The notes under the pieces are model-generated. The model was not told where the DNA came from and ran no database searches. It saw only the letters and a list, made by a program, of their open reading frames with translations. A DNA stretch of 64,000 nt, taken from assembly GCA_020633235.1 (NCBI GenBank), contig JACKEA010000010.1, positions 30,001 through 94,000 of the forward strand, read 5' to 3'. Made by a program: the position numbers and the translations under genes. The DNA is from Polyangiaceae bacterium (GTDB lineage: Bacteria; Myxococcota_A; Polyangia; Polyangiales; Polyangiaceae). Positions 19,356-28,358 of the stretch are shown here, in pieces (the stretch's first letter is position 1; each line of letters opens with the position of its first letter).

Positions 19356-20512
19356 TGCTGGAGCGAATCGCCGTTGGCGACGTTCCCAGGAAGCATCACA
19401 TCGCGCTGCGTTCCCCCACGGGCAACCTCCGCTTCGAAGAGTGCGTCACTCGTGACGGCTTCGACGGGCCGTACACCATCCTCTACCACGAGCGTCGTCC
19501 CCACGCGCAGCACGTGTCGGCGCCCAAGCATGGCTTCCGCACTCCCGAGGCCGCCCTCAAGCGCAAGCTGGCCAAGCGCCACTACAAGAGCTTCGAGCTG
19601 CCCCGCACCGGGGGCGCGCCGGTGGACGTGCGCGTGCCGCTTTTGTTCAACGCCGACGTGGTCGCCGGCGTGTTGCACCCGGACGCCGACGATCCGGTGT
19701 ATTTCAACAACGGCGACGCCGACGACCTGTACTACGTATTCGAGGGCGGCGGCACGCTGCGCTCCGTGTTCGGGGATCTGCGCTTCGAGCAGAACGACTA
19801 CGTGTACGTTCCCCGGGGCACCATCCACCGCTTCATCCTGGACGTGGACAAGCCGCAGTACTGGCTGTCGCTGGAGTGCTTGGGCGGAATGGGGCTCCTT
19901 TCCCAGTGGCGAAACTCCGTGGGCCAGTTGCGCATGGACGCGCCCTACTGCCATCGCGACTTTCGGCTGCCGGTCCATCACGGGCCGCTGGACGAAGGCC
20001 TCCGAGAGCTGGTGGTCAAGAAGAACGGCGCCTTCCATGCCTTCAGCTACGACGCCTCGCCGCTGGACGTGGTGGGGTGGGACGGCGCCGTCTATCCCTG
20101 GGTGTTCCCCATCCTGAACTTTCAGCCGAGGGCTGGGTTGGTGCACCTGCCGCCGACCTGGCACGGCACCTTTGCCGCCCGCGGCGCGCTCGTCTGCAGC
20201 TTCGTGCCCCGCAAGGTCGACTTCCATCCCCAGGCCATCCCCTGCCCCTATCCCCACTCCTCGGTGGACGTCGACGAGATCATCTTCTACTGCCGCGGCA
20301 ACTTCACCTCCCGCAAGGGAGTCGCGCCCGGCAGCATCTCGCATCATCCGGCGGGCATTGCCCACGGGCCGCACCCGGGCGCCTACGAGGCCAGCATCGG
20401 CAGCCAGGAGACCAGCGAGCTGGCGGTCATGCTCGACTGCTACCTGCCGCTGGAGGCCACACCCGAGGCGTTGGCCGTGGAAGACGCGACCTACCACGAG
20501 AGCTTCGTCTAA
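19355..20512 (+). CDS. hmgA: Homogentisate 1,2-dioxygenase
   Basis: This enzyme opens the homogentisate ring to maleylacetoacetate, the substrate of the isomerase encoded upstream. The 385-residue cupin-type protein is shorter than the classical form (about 430). It keeps the iron-site signature HHPAGIAHGPHPGAYE and the cupin strand VYVPRGTIHRFIL. Its ATG overlaps the HPPD stop by one base. Together, the four genes take 4-hydroxyphenylpyruvate to fumarate and acetoacetate; the tyrosine aminotransferase must lie elsewhere. Confidence 0.93.
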   Translation: MLERIAVGDVPRKHHIALRSPTGNLRFEECVTRDGFDGPYTILYHERRPHAQHVSAPKHGFRTPEAALKRKLAKRHYKSFELPRTGGAPVDVRVPLLFNADVVAGVLHPDADDPVYFNNGDADDLYYVFEGGGTLRSVFGDLRFEQNDYVYVPRGTIHRFILDVDKPQYWLSLECLGGMGLLSQWRNSVGQLRMDAPYCHRDFRLPVHHGPLDEGLRELVVKKNGAFHAFSYDASPLDVVGWDGAVYPWVFPILNFQPRAGLVHLPPTWHGTFAARGALVCSFVPRKVDFHPQAIPCPYPHSSVDVDEIIFYCRGNFTSRKGVAPGSISHHPAGIAHGPHPGAYEASIGSQETSELAVMLDCYLPLEATPEALAVEDATYHESFV

Positions 20513-20542
20513 CAGGCCCGAGCTCGTATATCATCCAGCAGG

Positions 20543-21322
20543 ATGCAGTCGACGGAGGCGGGCGCAGGCGTCGTGCACGGGCGGAGCTCCACGTTCACCA
20601 CGCTCTACAGCTTGGTGTTCTGGCCCTACCTGCTCGCTACGTGCGTGGTGCTCTTTGCCGTCTCGCTGTTGGTGTTCCTGATCACGGCGCCCTTCGATCG
20701 GCGGCGGCGGATCCTGCATCGCTACACGTGCTGGTGGGCGGCGCACTACCTTGCCTGGGCGCCCTTCGCCAGCGTGAAGGTGGAAGGCAAGGAGCACGTG
20801 CGCGGCATCGGCGCCTGCGTGTACGTCTCCAACCACCAGAGCATGGTGGACATCCTCGCGGTGTTCGCCAGCTATTTGGATTTTCTCTGGATCAGCAAGC
20901 GCGAGAACTTCTACGCGCCGTTCCTCGGTTGGAACATGGTCCTGAACGGCTACATCCCGCTCAAGCGCGGCTACCTGCCCAGCATTCGGCGCATGGTGCG
21001 CGCTTGCCGCGAGAAGCTCGCCGCGGGCCACAGCCTGTTCATCTTTCCGGAGGGCACGCGCTCCCCCGACGGCACCATCCAGAGCTTCTTTCGCGGCGCT
21101 TTCTATCTCGCCAACAAGAACCGCGTGCCCGTGGTTCCCATCGTGCTCGAGGGCACGAACCGCGTGCTTCCCAAGCGCAGCGCACGCGTCAATCCCGGTC
21201 CGGTGTTGGTGCGCGTGCTCGCGCCGGTGTATCCGTCCGAGGTGGGCTACGACGAGCAGGAGCTGATGCGCGTCGTGCGGGAACGTATGCTGGCCGAACA
21301 ACGCCGCCTCCGCTCGCAGTGA
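20543..21322 (+). CDS. plsC: 1-Acyl-sn-glycerol-3-phosphate acyltransferase
   Basis: PlsC acylates lysophosphatidic acid in phospholipid synthesis at the inner membrane. The 259-residue product has a membrane segment at about 22-48 (LVFWPYLLATCVVLFAVSLL), the NHQSMVD (HX4D) catalytic motif and the FPEGTRS substrate motif. It follows hmgA by 30 bp and may be read from the same transcript, although a TATATC/TATCAT element just upstream could be a separate -10. Confidence 0.93.
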   Translation: MQSTEAGAGVVHGRSSTFTTLYSLVFWPYLLATCVVLFAVSLLVFLITAPFDRRRRILHRYTCWWAAHYLAWAPFASVKVEGKEHVRGIGACVYVSNHQSMVDILAVFASYLDFLWISKRENFYAPFLGWNMVLNGYIPLKRGYLPSIRRMVRACREKLAAGHSLFIFPEGTRSPDGTIQSFFRGAFYLANKNRVPVVPIVLEGTNRVLPKRSARVNPGPVLVRVLAPVYPSEVGYDEQELMRVVRERMLAEQRRLRSQ

Positions 21323-21323
21323 T

Positions 21324-21391
21324 GTTTCCGCGGCGGACCAACAACATTCTTCTTGGGAATGATGTCGGGGAACCGCGGAACCTCGCGTCGC
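21324..21391 (+). repeat. Dispersed palindromic repeat, copy A
   Basis: The element has outward-facing arms (TTTCCGCGGCGGACCAACAA and ATGTCGGGGAACCGCGGAA) around a CATTC-N7-GAATG hairpin, then CCTCGCGTCGC. It is nearly the same as copy B at 23218 and lies between the convergent plsC and lipoprotein genes. It could act as a bidirectional terminator or REP-like element. Confidence 0.75.
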
Positions 21392-21395
21392 TTTG

Positions 21396-22748
21396 CTAAG
21401 GAATGATCTCGTTGACGAAGTCGCCGTTGCCCGCGGCGTCGACGGGCAGCGAGGTGATGAACGCAGAAACGGTCGGGTTGCCGATGGGAACTCGGGCGAT
21501 CACGAGTCGACCCTGAATCACGGCCATCGCGGTGCTGTCGACCAACGAGCTCAGCGCGGGAAGCGTGAACTCCCCGGTCTTTTGCTCGGTGGCGAGGTCG
21601 AATCGCTCCAGCTTCGATTTGCCAGCCGCCCAGGCGGTCGTCGCGTCGACAGCCAGGTAGCTCGCGTCCTTGTCGACGCTGATATTCGCAGTATTCGAGC
21701 CATCGAGCTTGGTGCTGGTGAGGTGACGGCTGAAACTCGTTTCCAGTGAGTACACCGTATCGCCGTAGGCGACGACCGCGTAGAGGAACTTCGCCAACGG
21801 ACCGCATGTGATGGCGAGCTTTGCCCCGGCTTTCGAGAACTTCGCCCAGCTGCAGTCAGGCACGTTGACGCCGTCGGCAGTGTCCCACCGTAGCGCGAAG
21901 CCATTGGTGGTTGCGACCGAGAAGGGGCCATAGTCGACCCCCATGTTCGAGCCGAGGCTGTCGTAGCTGGCGAGGGTCGCGCCGGTTGACGAGATGAACA
22001 GCAACCGCGGCTCGTCACCATAAGCGTCGTGGTATTTTCGGGCGACCATGCCGACGCCCTGGTTCCAAGCCATGGTCGTCTTCTTGACATCGATGCTGTC
22101 CGTGACCTTGGTGGTCAGGGCTTTGACGCTGACGACCGTGCTGACATGGACGAGTCGCGTGAACAGCGTCGAGCTCGCGTAGGATTCGTGCAGCGCGTAG
22201 AAGTCGTCGCCGTCAGCCGCAACGTAGCCATCGGTCGTTAGGATCGTTCCCCCCGAGGCGGGCGCCAGCGCCATCGCGGTGGCAGGTTTGCCAGCGGTGT
22301 CGACGATCGCGCCATAAAGGCTCGCCTGCCTATGCCAGGTGACCAAGCAGCGCGTCGTCCCGCAAGCCAAGGCCACGTTCTTCGACTCACCCGCACCGCC
22401 CGAACCGCCGCTGCCACCCGTCGCGCCCGCACCGCCCGAACCGCCGCTGCCACCCGTCGCGACCGCACCGCCAGAGCCGCCGCCTGTGCCGGCTCCGCCA
22501 TCGCTCGCGCCGGCCGCCCCCGCGCTGCCTGAGACTCCGCCTGCTCCACCGAGCGCCGCTCCGGCGCCGCCGCCGCTGCCGCCGAACGAGAAACCACCCG
22601 AACCGGCGACTCCACCCGAGCCAGCGTCACCCGCGTCGAGTGCGGAGCTGCCACCACTACCGCCACCGCAGGCGACGAACATCAGCGATGCTGCAAGCAG
22701 CGGAGCAGCGCCGTTACGAAGGCAAGACATCTCCCCAGGATGACCCAT
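21396..22748 (-). CDS. Gly/Ser/Ala-rich lipoprotein, probable surface protein
   Basis: The 450-residue product has a lipoprotein signal (LLAASLMFVAC, Cys about 27). It then has about 90 residues of Gly-Gly-Ser-Ala low complexity, a flexible tether common in myxobacterial surface lipoproteins. The remaining 320 residues look like repeating beta-strand units (for example DGYVAADGDDFYALHES, YGDTVYSLETSF), consistent with a beta-propeller. A second ATG at 22730 would shorten the n-region by six residues. It is bordered by repeat copy A and by a beta-propeller pseudogene, so it may be part of an acquired or duplicated cassette. Function unknown. Confidence 0.7.
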   Translation of the reverse strand: MGHPGEMSCLRNGAAPLLAASLMFVACGGGSGGSSALDAGDAGSGGVAGSGGFSFGGSGGGAGAALGGAGGVSGSAGAAGASDGGAGTGGGSGGAVATGGSGGSGGAGATGGSGGSGGAGESKNVALACGTTRCLVTWHRQASLYGAIVDTAGKPATAMALAPASGGTILTTDGYVAADGDDFYALHESYASSTLFTRLVHVSTVVSVKALTTKVTDSIDVKKTTMAWNQGVGMVARKYHDAYGDEPRLLFISSTGATLASYDSLGSNMGVDYGPFSVATTNGFALRWDTADGVNVPDCSWAKFSKAGAKLAITCGPLAKFLYAVVAYGDTVYSLETSFSRHLTSTKLDGSNTANISVDKDASYLAVDATTAWAAGKSKLERFDLATEQKTGEFTLPALSSLVDSTAMAVIQGRLVIARVPIGNPTVSAFITSLPVDAAGNGDFVNEIIP

Positions 22749-22766
22749 GGGCGAAGGTTCTGCTCA

Positions 22767-22795
22767 TTACATGATCTTACATGATCTTACATGAT
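22767..22795. repeat. Three tandem copies of a 10-bp unit (TTACATGATC)
   Basis: The unit recurs three times without change except at the last two bases. It lies 20-50 bp upstream of the start of the minus-strand lipoprotein gene. It could be a set of operator sites or a slippage-prone promoter spacer. Confidence 0.6.
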
Positions 22796-22823
22796 GCAGC
22801 GGACCTGACACGGAGTCGCTCGA

Positions 22824-23203
22824 ATGGGACCGGGCTCGTACGGAGTGGCGTACCACGGTCGACCGGCCGCCACCTTCACCGACGGTCTCGAGGAGGGGGT
22901 CGCGCTCGACGATAGCTATGCGTACTTCTTCTCGAGCAAGCTCGAGGGAAACGCATTGATGCGGATTCCCAAGGCGAAATGAAATCGGGCCAAGTCACGA
23001 AAGTGCGAACCTCGGGCGAATACGTCTATTGGCTCTACGAGCCCTGCATCCCAAAGCCTCCCCAGCTGATGCGAAGACGCGCGGATGGAACGGACGACGT
23101 GCTCGTGCTCGCAGAAGGAAGCACAAATACCTTCGCGGTTGGCTCGAGCCATGTGTACGTCAAGGCCCCTGTAGGCTACGGCATGGCCCGCGTCGCCAAG
23201 TGA
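22824..23203 (+). pseudogene. Frameshifted fragment of a beta-propeller-type secreted protein
   Basis: Two short frames join at a shift near 22979. The first (from ATG 22824) ends VALDDSYAYFFSSKL...LMRIPKAK and stops. The second (ATG 22979-23203) continues as VTKVRTSGEYVYWLYEP...NTFAVGSSHVYVKAP. The 'DDSYAYFF ... LMRIPK ... YVYWL ... LMRRRADG' pattern is that of repeated blades in beta-propeller lipoproteins, read across both frames. The N-terminal export signal is absent. I read this as a decayed remnant lying beside a related-looking intact lipoprotein gene. Confidence 0.6.
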
Positions 23204-23217
23204 GCGCCGTCCGCAAA

Positions 23218-23288
23218 GGTTCCGCGGCGGACCAACACATTCTTCTTCTGAATGATGTCGGGGAACCGGACAACCTCGCGTCGCCCTG
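23218..23288 (+). repeat. Dispersed palindromic repeat, copy B
   Basis: It is nearly identical to copy A: GGTTCCGCGGCGGACCAACA, then CATTC-TTCTTCT-GAATG, then ATGTCGGGGAACCGGACAAC and CTCGCGTCGCCCTG. Loop bases differ from copy A while both stem arms CATTC/GAATG are kept, which suggests selection for the hairpin. Confidence 0.75.
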
Positions 23289-23380
23289 GGCTCGGCTTGC
23301 TGGCTCCATGGCCAAACGCCACGGTGATGGGCACTCCCGGGCGCCTGGCGAAGGCGGTAACCTCTGGCTTCGTCCGCAGA

Positions 23381-26122
23381 ATGCCCACGAAGCCGTCTCT
23401 CGTTTTGGTTCCCGCGACCCGCGCCAAGTCCGGCGCAGAGGCGGAGTCGCGTGCAGCGCTCGCAGCGCCCCCGCACCTTGCGCCGGAACGTGACGAGTTC
23501 GTCGGACGCGAAGCGGAGCTGGCAGAGCTGTTCGATGCTTGGCACTCTGGCCCGGGGCTGCGCTCGATCGTCGGCCCGGGAGGCAGCGGCAAGACGCGTC
23601 TCGCACAACGCTTTGCGCGGTTGCTGCAAGACACGCCCGAGGGTGCCGACGCGGTCGTGTTCTGCGATCTCTCGACGGCACGCACGGCCCTCGATTGCCT
23701 GAACGCCGTAGCGTGGGCGTGCGACGCGACCTTGCCGCGGCGGGGTGACACGGATGGGCTCATCGCGCATCTGGGACGAGTGCTGGCGCGTCGTGGTCGG
23801 TTGTTACTCGTGCTCGACAACGCGGAGCAGGTGCTCGACGTCTCCCGAGCGATGCTGGGTACCTGGCTCGATGCCGCACCGGAGCTGAGCTTGCTGGTCA
23901 CGACTCGCGAGCGCCTGCGTGTACGCGGTGAGCGCTCTGTGACCTTGGGCCCACTTGCCCTGCCCAGCGCCGACGCGGATGCCGAGGCTATCTTGGCGAC
24001 GGATGCGGTGCAGCTGTTTCTGGCGCGCGCGCAGGCGGTGCACCACGCCTTTCCGTCGGGTCCAGATGTGGCGCCGATCTTGGGGCAGCTGGTGCAAAAG
24101 CTCGAAGGCCTGCCGCTGGCGATCGAGCTGTGCGCCGCACGGGCGAGCGTGCTCGGCCCTGCGGAGCTGCTGGCGCGGATCGAGCGACGACTCGAGACCT
24201 TGGTCAGCCGCGTCGCGTCCGTTCCACGTCACGCGACTCTGAGGGCGGCGCTGGATTGGTCGTGGCAACTATTGGATCCGCTGCAACAGCGGGCCATCGG
24301 ACAGTGCGCGGTGTTCCGCGGTGGCTTCGATCTGGCGGCGGCAGAAAGCGTGCTGGACCTGAAGGCGCCCACCCTGGACGTGCTCGAGGCGCTGATCGAC
24401 AAATCTCTGATCAAGGTGCAAGACGGCGCGTACGGTCAGCGGCGCTTCGCGCTGCTCGAAAGCGTGTGCGAGCTGTGTGACGAACGCGCGGACCCCGTGG
24501 AACGCGCCGCCGTGGAGGAGCGCCACGCGCGCTACTACCTGGACGTAGCCGCGCCCTGGGCCGAGCGTGCTTCACGTAGCGGCGACAGCAAGAGTCGAGA
24601 GCTCCTGGAAGCGGAGTCGCACAATCTGCTGGCGGTGCACGCACGCGGTGTGCGCCGCCTGGCACGCGAACAAGCCCTTGCGGCCGCGTTGTGCCTCGAA
24701 CCGCTCTATGCGCGGCGAGGACCCTTGGGTCGATTCGTCGATCTGATCGACGAGGCCATGCCACCCGCGGAGCTCATTGACACACTTCGAGGAGACGCCC
24801 CAGACCTGACGGACGCGCTCCTGCGCAGAGCGTGGCTGGCGCGAGGCATCGCCAAGCGCGCGGCCGGGGACATCGCCGGCGCCGTGCTGGACCTGCAGCG
24901 CGCCCGGGATGGCGCCGCCGACACGACGGCCGTGTGGGCGGCCGCTCAGCTGGGCGTCGCCCACTTGGTGTTGCGCAAGCAAGACGAAGCGGAGTCGCTG
25001 CTACAAGTGGCGCTCGAGCAGGCCGAAGCGCTCGGAGATCCTTTCGCCAGCGGGCAAGTGCACGCGGCCTACGCCATCCTTCGTGGCGCTCAGGAGCGCC
25101 TGGACCAGGCTTTCGATCACGACAAGGCTGCAGCGGGCTGCTTTCGCAAGGTGGGCGCGACGAGCGAGGAAGCGATCATGCAGTTCTTCCGCGGCTACCT
25201 CCACCTTTCCCAAGGCTCCTTCGCCGAGGCGGAGCACTACCTCACCGTAGGGTTGGAGGCCTTGCGCGAGATCGGCGAGCGGCGACTGGAAGCGCACGCC
25301 CTCGCGGACCTGGGTATGCTGCGCATCGATCAGCGCCGCCCTGCGGATGCTCAGACGTTTCTGAGCGACGCCATCAAGATCGCCGCCGATGTAGGTGACG
25401 ACCACTGCCGGGGGTTGGCCCACGGCTACGCAGGACAAAACGAGCTGGAGCGCGGGGCACTGGAACGGGCGCGAGAGCATTTCCTGGAAGCGGTCCAGAT
25501 CCTCAGTGCAGTGGGAGATCGGCGCTGGGTGGCCCAGTTCCGCGCGCCGCTTGCTTGCGTCGAGACGTTGTTGGGTCGGCGGGTACTCGGCTCGGAGCTC
25601 TTCGAGGAAGCGGAGCGCGAGACGAGGGAAGCGGGCGAAGGACACGATGCCCTCGTCGTCGCCGGATGGCGAGCGATCGTCGCGCGACACGACGGTGATT
25701 CCGAACCAGCTCGTGCGGCCCTCGAGTCAGCGCCGGAAAGCCCGCCGTACCACTTGCGTGCAGTGCTTCGCCTCTTGGCTTCCGATGCGCGCCGACCCGC
25801 GGGGCCGGTGCTCAGCGTCGGTCCGGATGCCTCGTGGTTCGAAATCGACGGAGAGCGAGTGTCCCTCGTGAGACGCGGCAATCTCCGCCGCATTCTGCAA
25901 GCGCTACTGAAGGCCAAGGATGCGGAACCGCCCGAGGCGTGCGACGTTTCTGCGCTTTTCGAGGCAGGTTGGCCCGACGAACGGCTGAACGTGTCTTCGT
26001 CTCACCGAGTGCACGTGGCCATGGCCACGTTGCGCAAGTTGGGACTCGCCAAGGTGCTCGTCACCCAGAGCGAAGGCTATCGGCTGGGCGACGAGGTCAA
26101 GGTCGATCGCGTGGACGCCTAG
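23381..26122 (+). CDS. NTPase-TPR transcriptional regulator-like protein with C-terminal winged-helix-like domain
   Basis: The protein (about 913 residues) has an AAA/STAND-type NTPase with Walker A GPGGSGKTRL (about 65-74) and Walker B LLLVLDNAEQV. It continues with a long helical TPR region (repeats such as ALEQAEALGDPFASGQVHAAY) and a C-terminal segment (SSSHRVHVAMATLRKLGL...VTQSEGYRL) resembling the Trans_reg_C winged helix. The order is reversed relative to AfsR-type regulators, where the DNA-binding domain comes first. The frame is open up to 23252 inside repeat copy B. I take ATG 23381, but 23327 is possible, and an N-terminal part may have been lost at the repeat. It is flanked by repeats on both sides. 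Confidence 0.75.
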   Translation: MPTKPSLVLVPATRAKSGAEAESRAALAAPPHLAPERDEFVGREAELAELFDAWHSGPGLRSIVGPGGSGKTRLAQRFARLLQDTPEGADAVVFCDLSTARTALDCLNAVAWACDATLPRRGDTDGLIAHLGRVLARRGRLLLVLDNAEQVLDVSRAMLGTWLDAAPELSLLVTTRERLRVRGERSVTLGPLALPSADADAEAILATDAVQLFLARAQAVHHAFPSGPDVAPILGQLVQKLEGLPLAIELCAARASVLGPAELLARIERRLETLVSRVASVPRHATLRAALDWSWQLLDPLQQRAIGQCAVFRGGFDLAAAESVLDLKAPTLDVLEALIDKSLIKVQDGAYGQRRFALLESVCELCDERADPVERAAVEERHARYYLDVAAPWAERASRSGDSKSRELLEAESHNLLAVHARGVRRLAREQALAAALCLEPLYARRGPLGRFVDLIDEAMPPAELIDTLRGDAPDLTDALLRRAWLARGIAKRAAGDIAGAVLDLQRARDGAADTTAVWAAAQLGVAHLVLRKQDEAESLLQVALEQAEALGDPFASGQVHAAYAILRGAQERLDQAFDHDKAAAGCFRKVGATSEEAIMQFFRGYLHLSQGSFAEAEHYLTVGLEALREIGERRLEAHALADLGMLRIDQRRPADAQTFLSDAIKIAADVGDDHCRGLAHGYAGQNELERGALERAREHFLEAVQILSAVGDRRWVAQFRAPLACVETLLGRRVLGSELFEEAERETREAGEGHDALVVAGWRAIVARHDGDSEPARAALESAPESPPYHLRAVLRLLASDARRPAGPVLSVGPDASWFEIDGERVSLVRRGNLRRILQALLKAKDAEPPEACDVSALFEAGWPDERLNVSSSHRVHVAMATLRKLGLAKVLVTQSEGYRLGDEVKVDRVDA

Positions 26123-26130
26123 CGTTGGAC

Positions 26131-26173
26131 TTGATGGGTTTGTCGGGGCGCCGGACAACCTCGCGTCGCCCTG
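26131..26173 (+). repeat. Dispersed palindromic repeat, partial copy C
   Basis: TTGTCGGGGCGCCGGACAACCTCGCGTCGCCCTG repeats the right half of copy B with few changes. The left arm and central hairpin are missing. It sits just after the regulator gene, so copies B and C bracket that gene in direct orientation. Confidence 0.65.
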
Positions 26174-26182
26174 AAGCACTCC

Positions 26183-26210
26183 TTGACGCGCAGCCCGACG
26201 CCGCAATATG
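26183..26210 (+). promoter_or_regulatory. Putative promoter of the ene-reductase gene
   Basis: TTGACG (26183-26188) and AATATG (26205-26210) are spaced by 16 bp. Transcription would begin near 26217, just before ATG 26223, which supports the downstream of two possible starts. Confidence 0.4.
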
Positions 26211-26222
26211 CCCGCCCTCGAA

Positions 26223-27281
26223 ATGTCCTCGCTCTTCGAACCGCTGGTCGTCGGCGACCTCACCCTGCCCAATCGCGTCGTCATGGCTCCGCTCACGCGC
26301 TGCCGCGCGAGCGATGGGCGCATGCCCAATGCGCTGATGACGGAGTACTACGGCCAGCGCGTGGGGGCGGGGCTGATCATCAGTGAAGCGACGTCCGTCT
26401 CGCCCATGGGCGTCGGCTATCCCGACACCCCCGGCATCTGGTCGGAGCCCCAGGTGGAGGGCTGGAAGCGCATCACCGGCACCGTGCACGAAAAGGGCGG
26501 ACGCATCTTCTTGCAGCTGTGGCACGTCGGGCGCGTGTCGCATCCGTCGTACCTGAATGGTGAGCTCCCAGTGGCACCCAGCGCCATCGCCCCGCGCGGG
26601 CACGTGAGCCTGGTTCGCCCCAAGACACCGTTCGTCACCCCGCGGGCGCTGGACCGCTCCGAGCTTTCCGGCATCGTCGAGGCCTACGGCAAAGGCGCGG
26701 AGAACGCGAAGCGCGCGGGCTTCGACGGCGTGGAGATCCATGGCGCCAACGGGTACCTGCTCGATCAGTTCCTGCAAGACGGCAGCAATCAGCGCACCGA
26801 CGACTACGGCGGCCCAGTCGAGAATCGCGCGCGGCTGATGCTGGAGGTGACGGACGCCGTCGCCTCCGTCTGGGGGCCGCGTCGAGTGGCCATGCACCTC
26901 GCGCCCCGGGGGGATGCCCACAGCATGGGCGATTCCGATCCGCTGCGGACGTTCACCTACGTGGCCCGGGAGCTCGGGCAGCGGAAGATCGCGTTCATCT
27001 GCGCTCGGGAGCACACCGGGGAAGATCGCATCGGCCCCGAGCTGAAGCAGGCCTTCGGCGGCGTCTACATTGCCAACGAAGGCTTCACGCGGGAGACCGC
27101 CCAGCAGGTGATCGACGCCGGAGAAGCGGACGCGGTGGCGTTCGGAAAGCTGTTCATCGCCAATCCGGACCTGCCCGAGCGCTTTCGCACGGGGGCCGCG
27201 CTCAACACGCCCCAGTCCGAGACCTTCTACACCCACGACGCTCACGGCTACACGGACTATCCGGCGCTGCCCGCGGCGTGA
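26223..27281 (+). CDS. Old yellow enzyme family ene-reductase (NemA-like)
   Basis: The 352-residue FMN flavoprotein reduces activated C=C bonds or electrophiles such as N-ethylmaleimide with NAD(P)H. Family marks are LTLPNRVVMAPLTRCRA, LWHVGRVSHP, the substrate-binding pair in DGVEIHGANGYLLDQFL, the TDDYGG loop and GGPVENRAR. ATG 26223 (SSLFEPLVVGDLTLPNR) matches the usual family start; an ATG five codons upstream overlaps the likely -10. It converges on miaA with a 3-bp gap. Confidence 0.92.
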   Translation: MSSLFEPLVVGDLTLPNRVVMAPLTRCRASDGRMPNALMTEYYGQRVGAGLIISEATSVSPMGVGYPDTPGIWSEPQVEGWKRITGTVHEKGGRIFLQLWHVGRVSHPSYLNGELPVAPSAIAPRGHVSLVRPKTPFVTPRALDRSELSGIVEAYGKGAENAKRAGFDGVEIHGANGYLLDQFLQDGSNQRTDDYGGPVENRARLMLEVTDAVASVWGPRRVAMHLAPRGDAHSMGDSDPLRTFTYVARELGQRKIAFICAREHTGEDRIGPELKQAFGGVYIANEGFTRETAQQVIDAGEADAVAFGKLFIANPDLPERFRTGAALNTPQSETFYTHDAHGYTDYPALPAA

Positions 27282-27284
27282 GCC

Positions 27285-28169
27285 TCAAACGGTGGGGTGC
27301 GCTCCGGGCGCCAGCCACTCCACGGGCTCGTCCCGGAGCCAAGTGCGCTGTCGCCGCACGAACACCCGCGTCGCGCGGTAGATGCGATCGCCGAGCTCGT
27401 CGTCGTTCGTCGGGCCTTCGCTGGCGAGGGCTTCGGCGATCTGCCGGTAGCCCACCGAGCGCATGGCGCGCGCGTCGCCGTAGCCGGCGGCGATCAAGCG
27501 CTTCACTTCCTCGAGCCAGCCGGCGGCGAGCATGGCGCGGGTGCGCGTCAAGATGCGCGCGTCGAGCTGTGGCCGCGGCCAGTCGATACCGACGAGGCGC
27601 GCCGCGTGGCGCGGCTCCTTGAAGCCGTGGTCGGCGTGCCAGCGGCTCAGCGGCACGCCGGTCAGCTCGAAGACCTCCAGGGCGCGGCTCACGCGGACGA
27701 AGTCGTTGGGATTGAGGCGCGCGGCACTTTCGGCGTCCACCTGGGCGAGGCGTCGGTGCACGGCTCCGCGCCCTTCGGCGTCCGCCAGGGCACGGTGCTC
27801 CGCGCGCAGCGTTTCGTCCGCCGGCGGCGCTTCCGCCAGGCCGAACACCAGCGCGCGCACCCACAGGAACGTCCCGCCGCACACGATCGGCACGCGACCG
27901 CGGCCGCGAATGTCGCTGATGGCGGCTTCCGCCATTTGCGCCCAGCGCGCGGCGTCCATGGGCTCCAGGGGATCCACTGCGTCTACCAGGTGGTGGGGCG
28001 CCCGCGCGCGCTCCTCAGCGTTCGGCTTGCCGCTGCCCACGTCGAAGTGGCGCACCACCTGTACGCTGTCCGCGCTGATGACCTCGCCGCCGATCTTCTC
28101 GGCGACGTTCACGGCCAGGGCCGTCTTCCCGGACGCCGTGGGTCCGACGATCACGAGCAGCGGCTTCAC
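27285..28169 (-). CDS. miaA: tRNA dimethylallyltransferase MiaA
   Basis: MiaA attaches a dimethylallyl group to A37 of tRNAs reading UNN codons. The 294-residue product has the P-loop GPTASGKTALA, the DSVQVVRHFDVGSGKP substrate segment (usual DSxQxYRxxDIGTxKP), APHHLVD, CGGTFLWVRAL and the C-terminal SVGYRQIAEAL motif. GTG 28169 with GAGG six bases upstream is preferred to the ORF's more distant start because similarity begins at VKPLLVIVGP. The gene sits behind mutL, an order also known in other proteobacteria; 189 bp separate them and I see nothing in that gap. Confidence 0.94.
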   Translation of the reverse strand: MKPLLVIVGPTASGKTALAVNVAEKIGGEVISADSVQVVRHFDVGSGKPNAEERARAPHHLVDAVDPLEPMDAARWAQMAEAAISDIRGRGRVPIVCGGTFLWVRALVFGLAEAPPADETLRAEHRALADAEGRGAVHRRLAQVDAESAARLNPNDFVRVSRALEVFELTGVPLSRWHADHGFKEPRHAARLVGIDWPRPQLDARILTRTRAMLAAGWLEEVKRLIAAGYGDARAMRSVGYRQIAEALASEGPTNDDELGDRIYRATRVFVRRQRTWLRDEPVEWLAPGAHPTV

Positions 28170-28358
28170 TCGACGCCTCGCCACACCAGCGAAGCCCAAG
28201 AGACCAACCGCCACGTCGCCAAGAGCGCCAAGTTGGACTGGCTTCGCGCGTATGGACTCGTGGCGACGCTTGCCTCGTCCACATGAAACCGTTTGTCTCT
28301 CACGAAACCATGCCTCGGCCTGGCGCCTGCTCGATGACTCGGGGCTCTCTTCGCCTGC

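Noticed and set aside
22373..22640. Short-period repeat in the lipoprotein gene
   Set aside because: It is the codon-level repetition of a Gly/Ser/Ala linker, not an independent DNA repeat.
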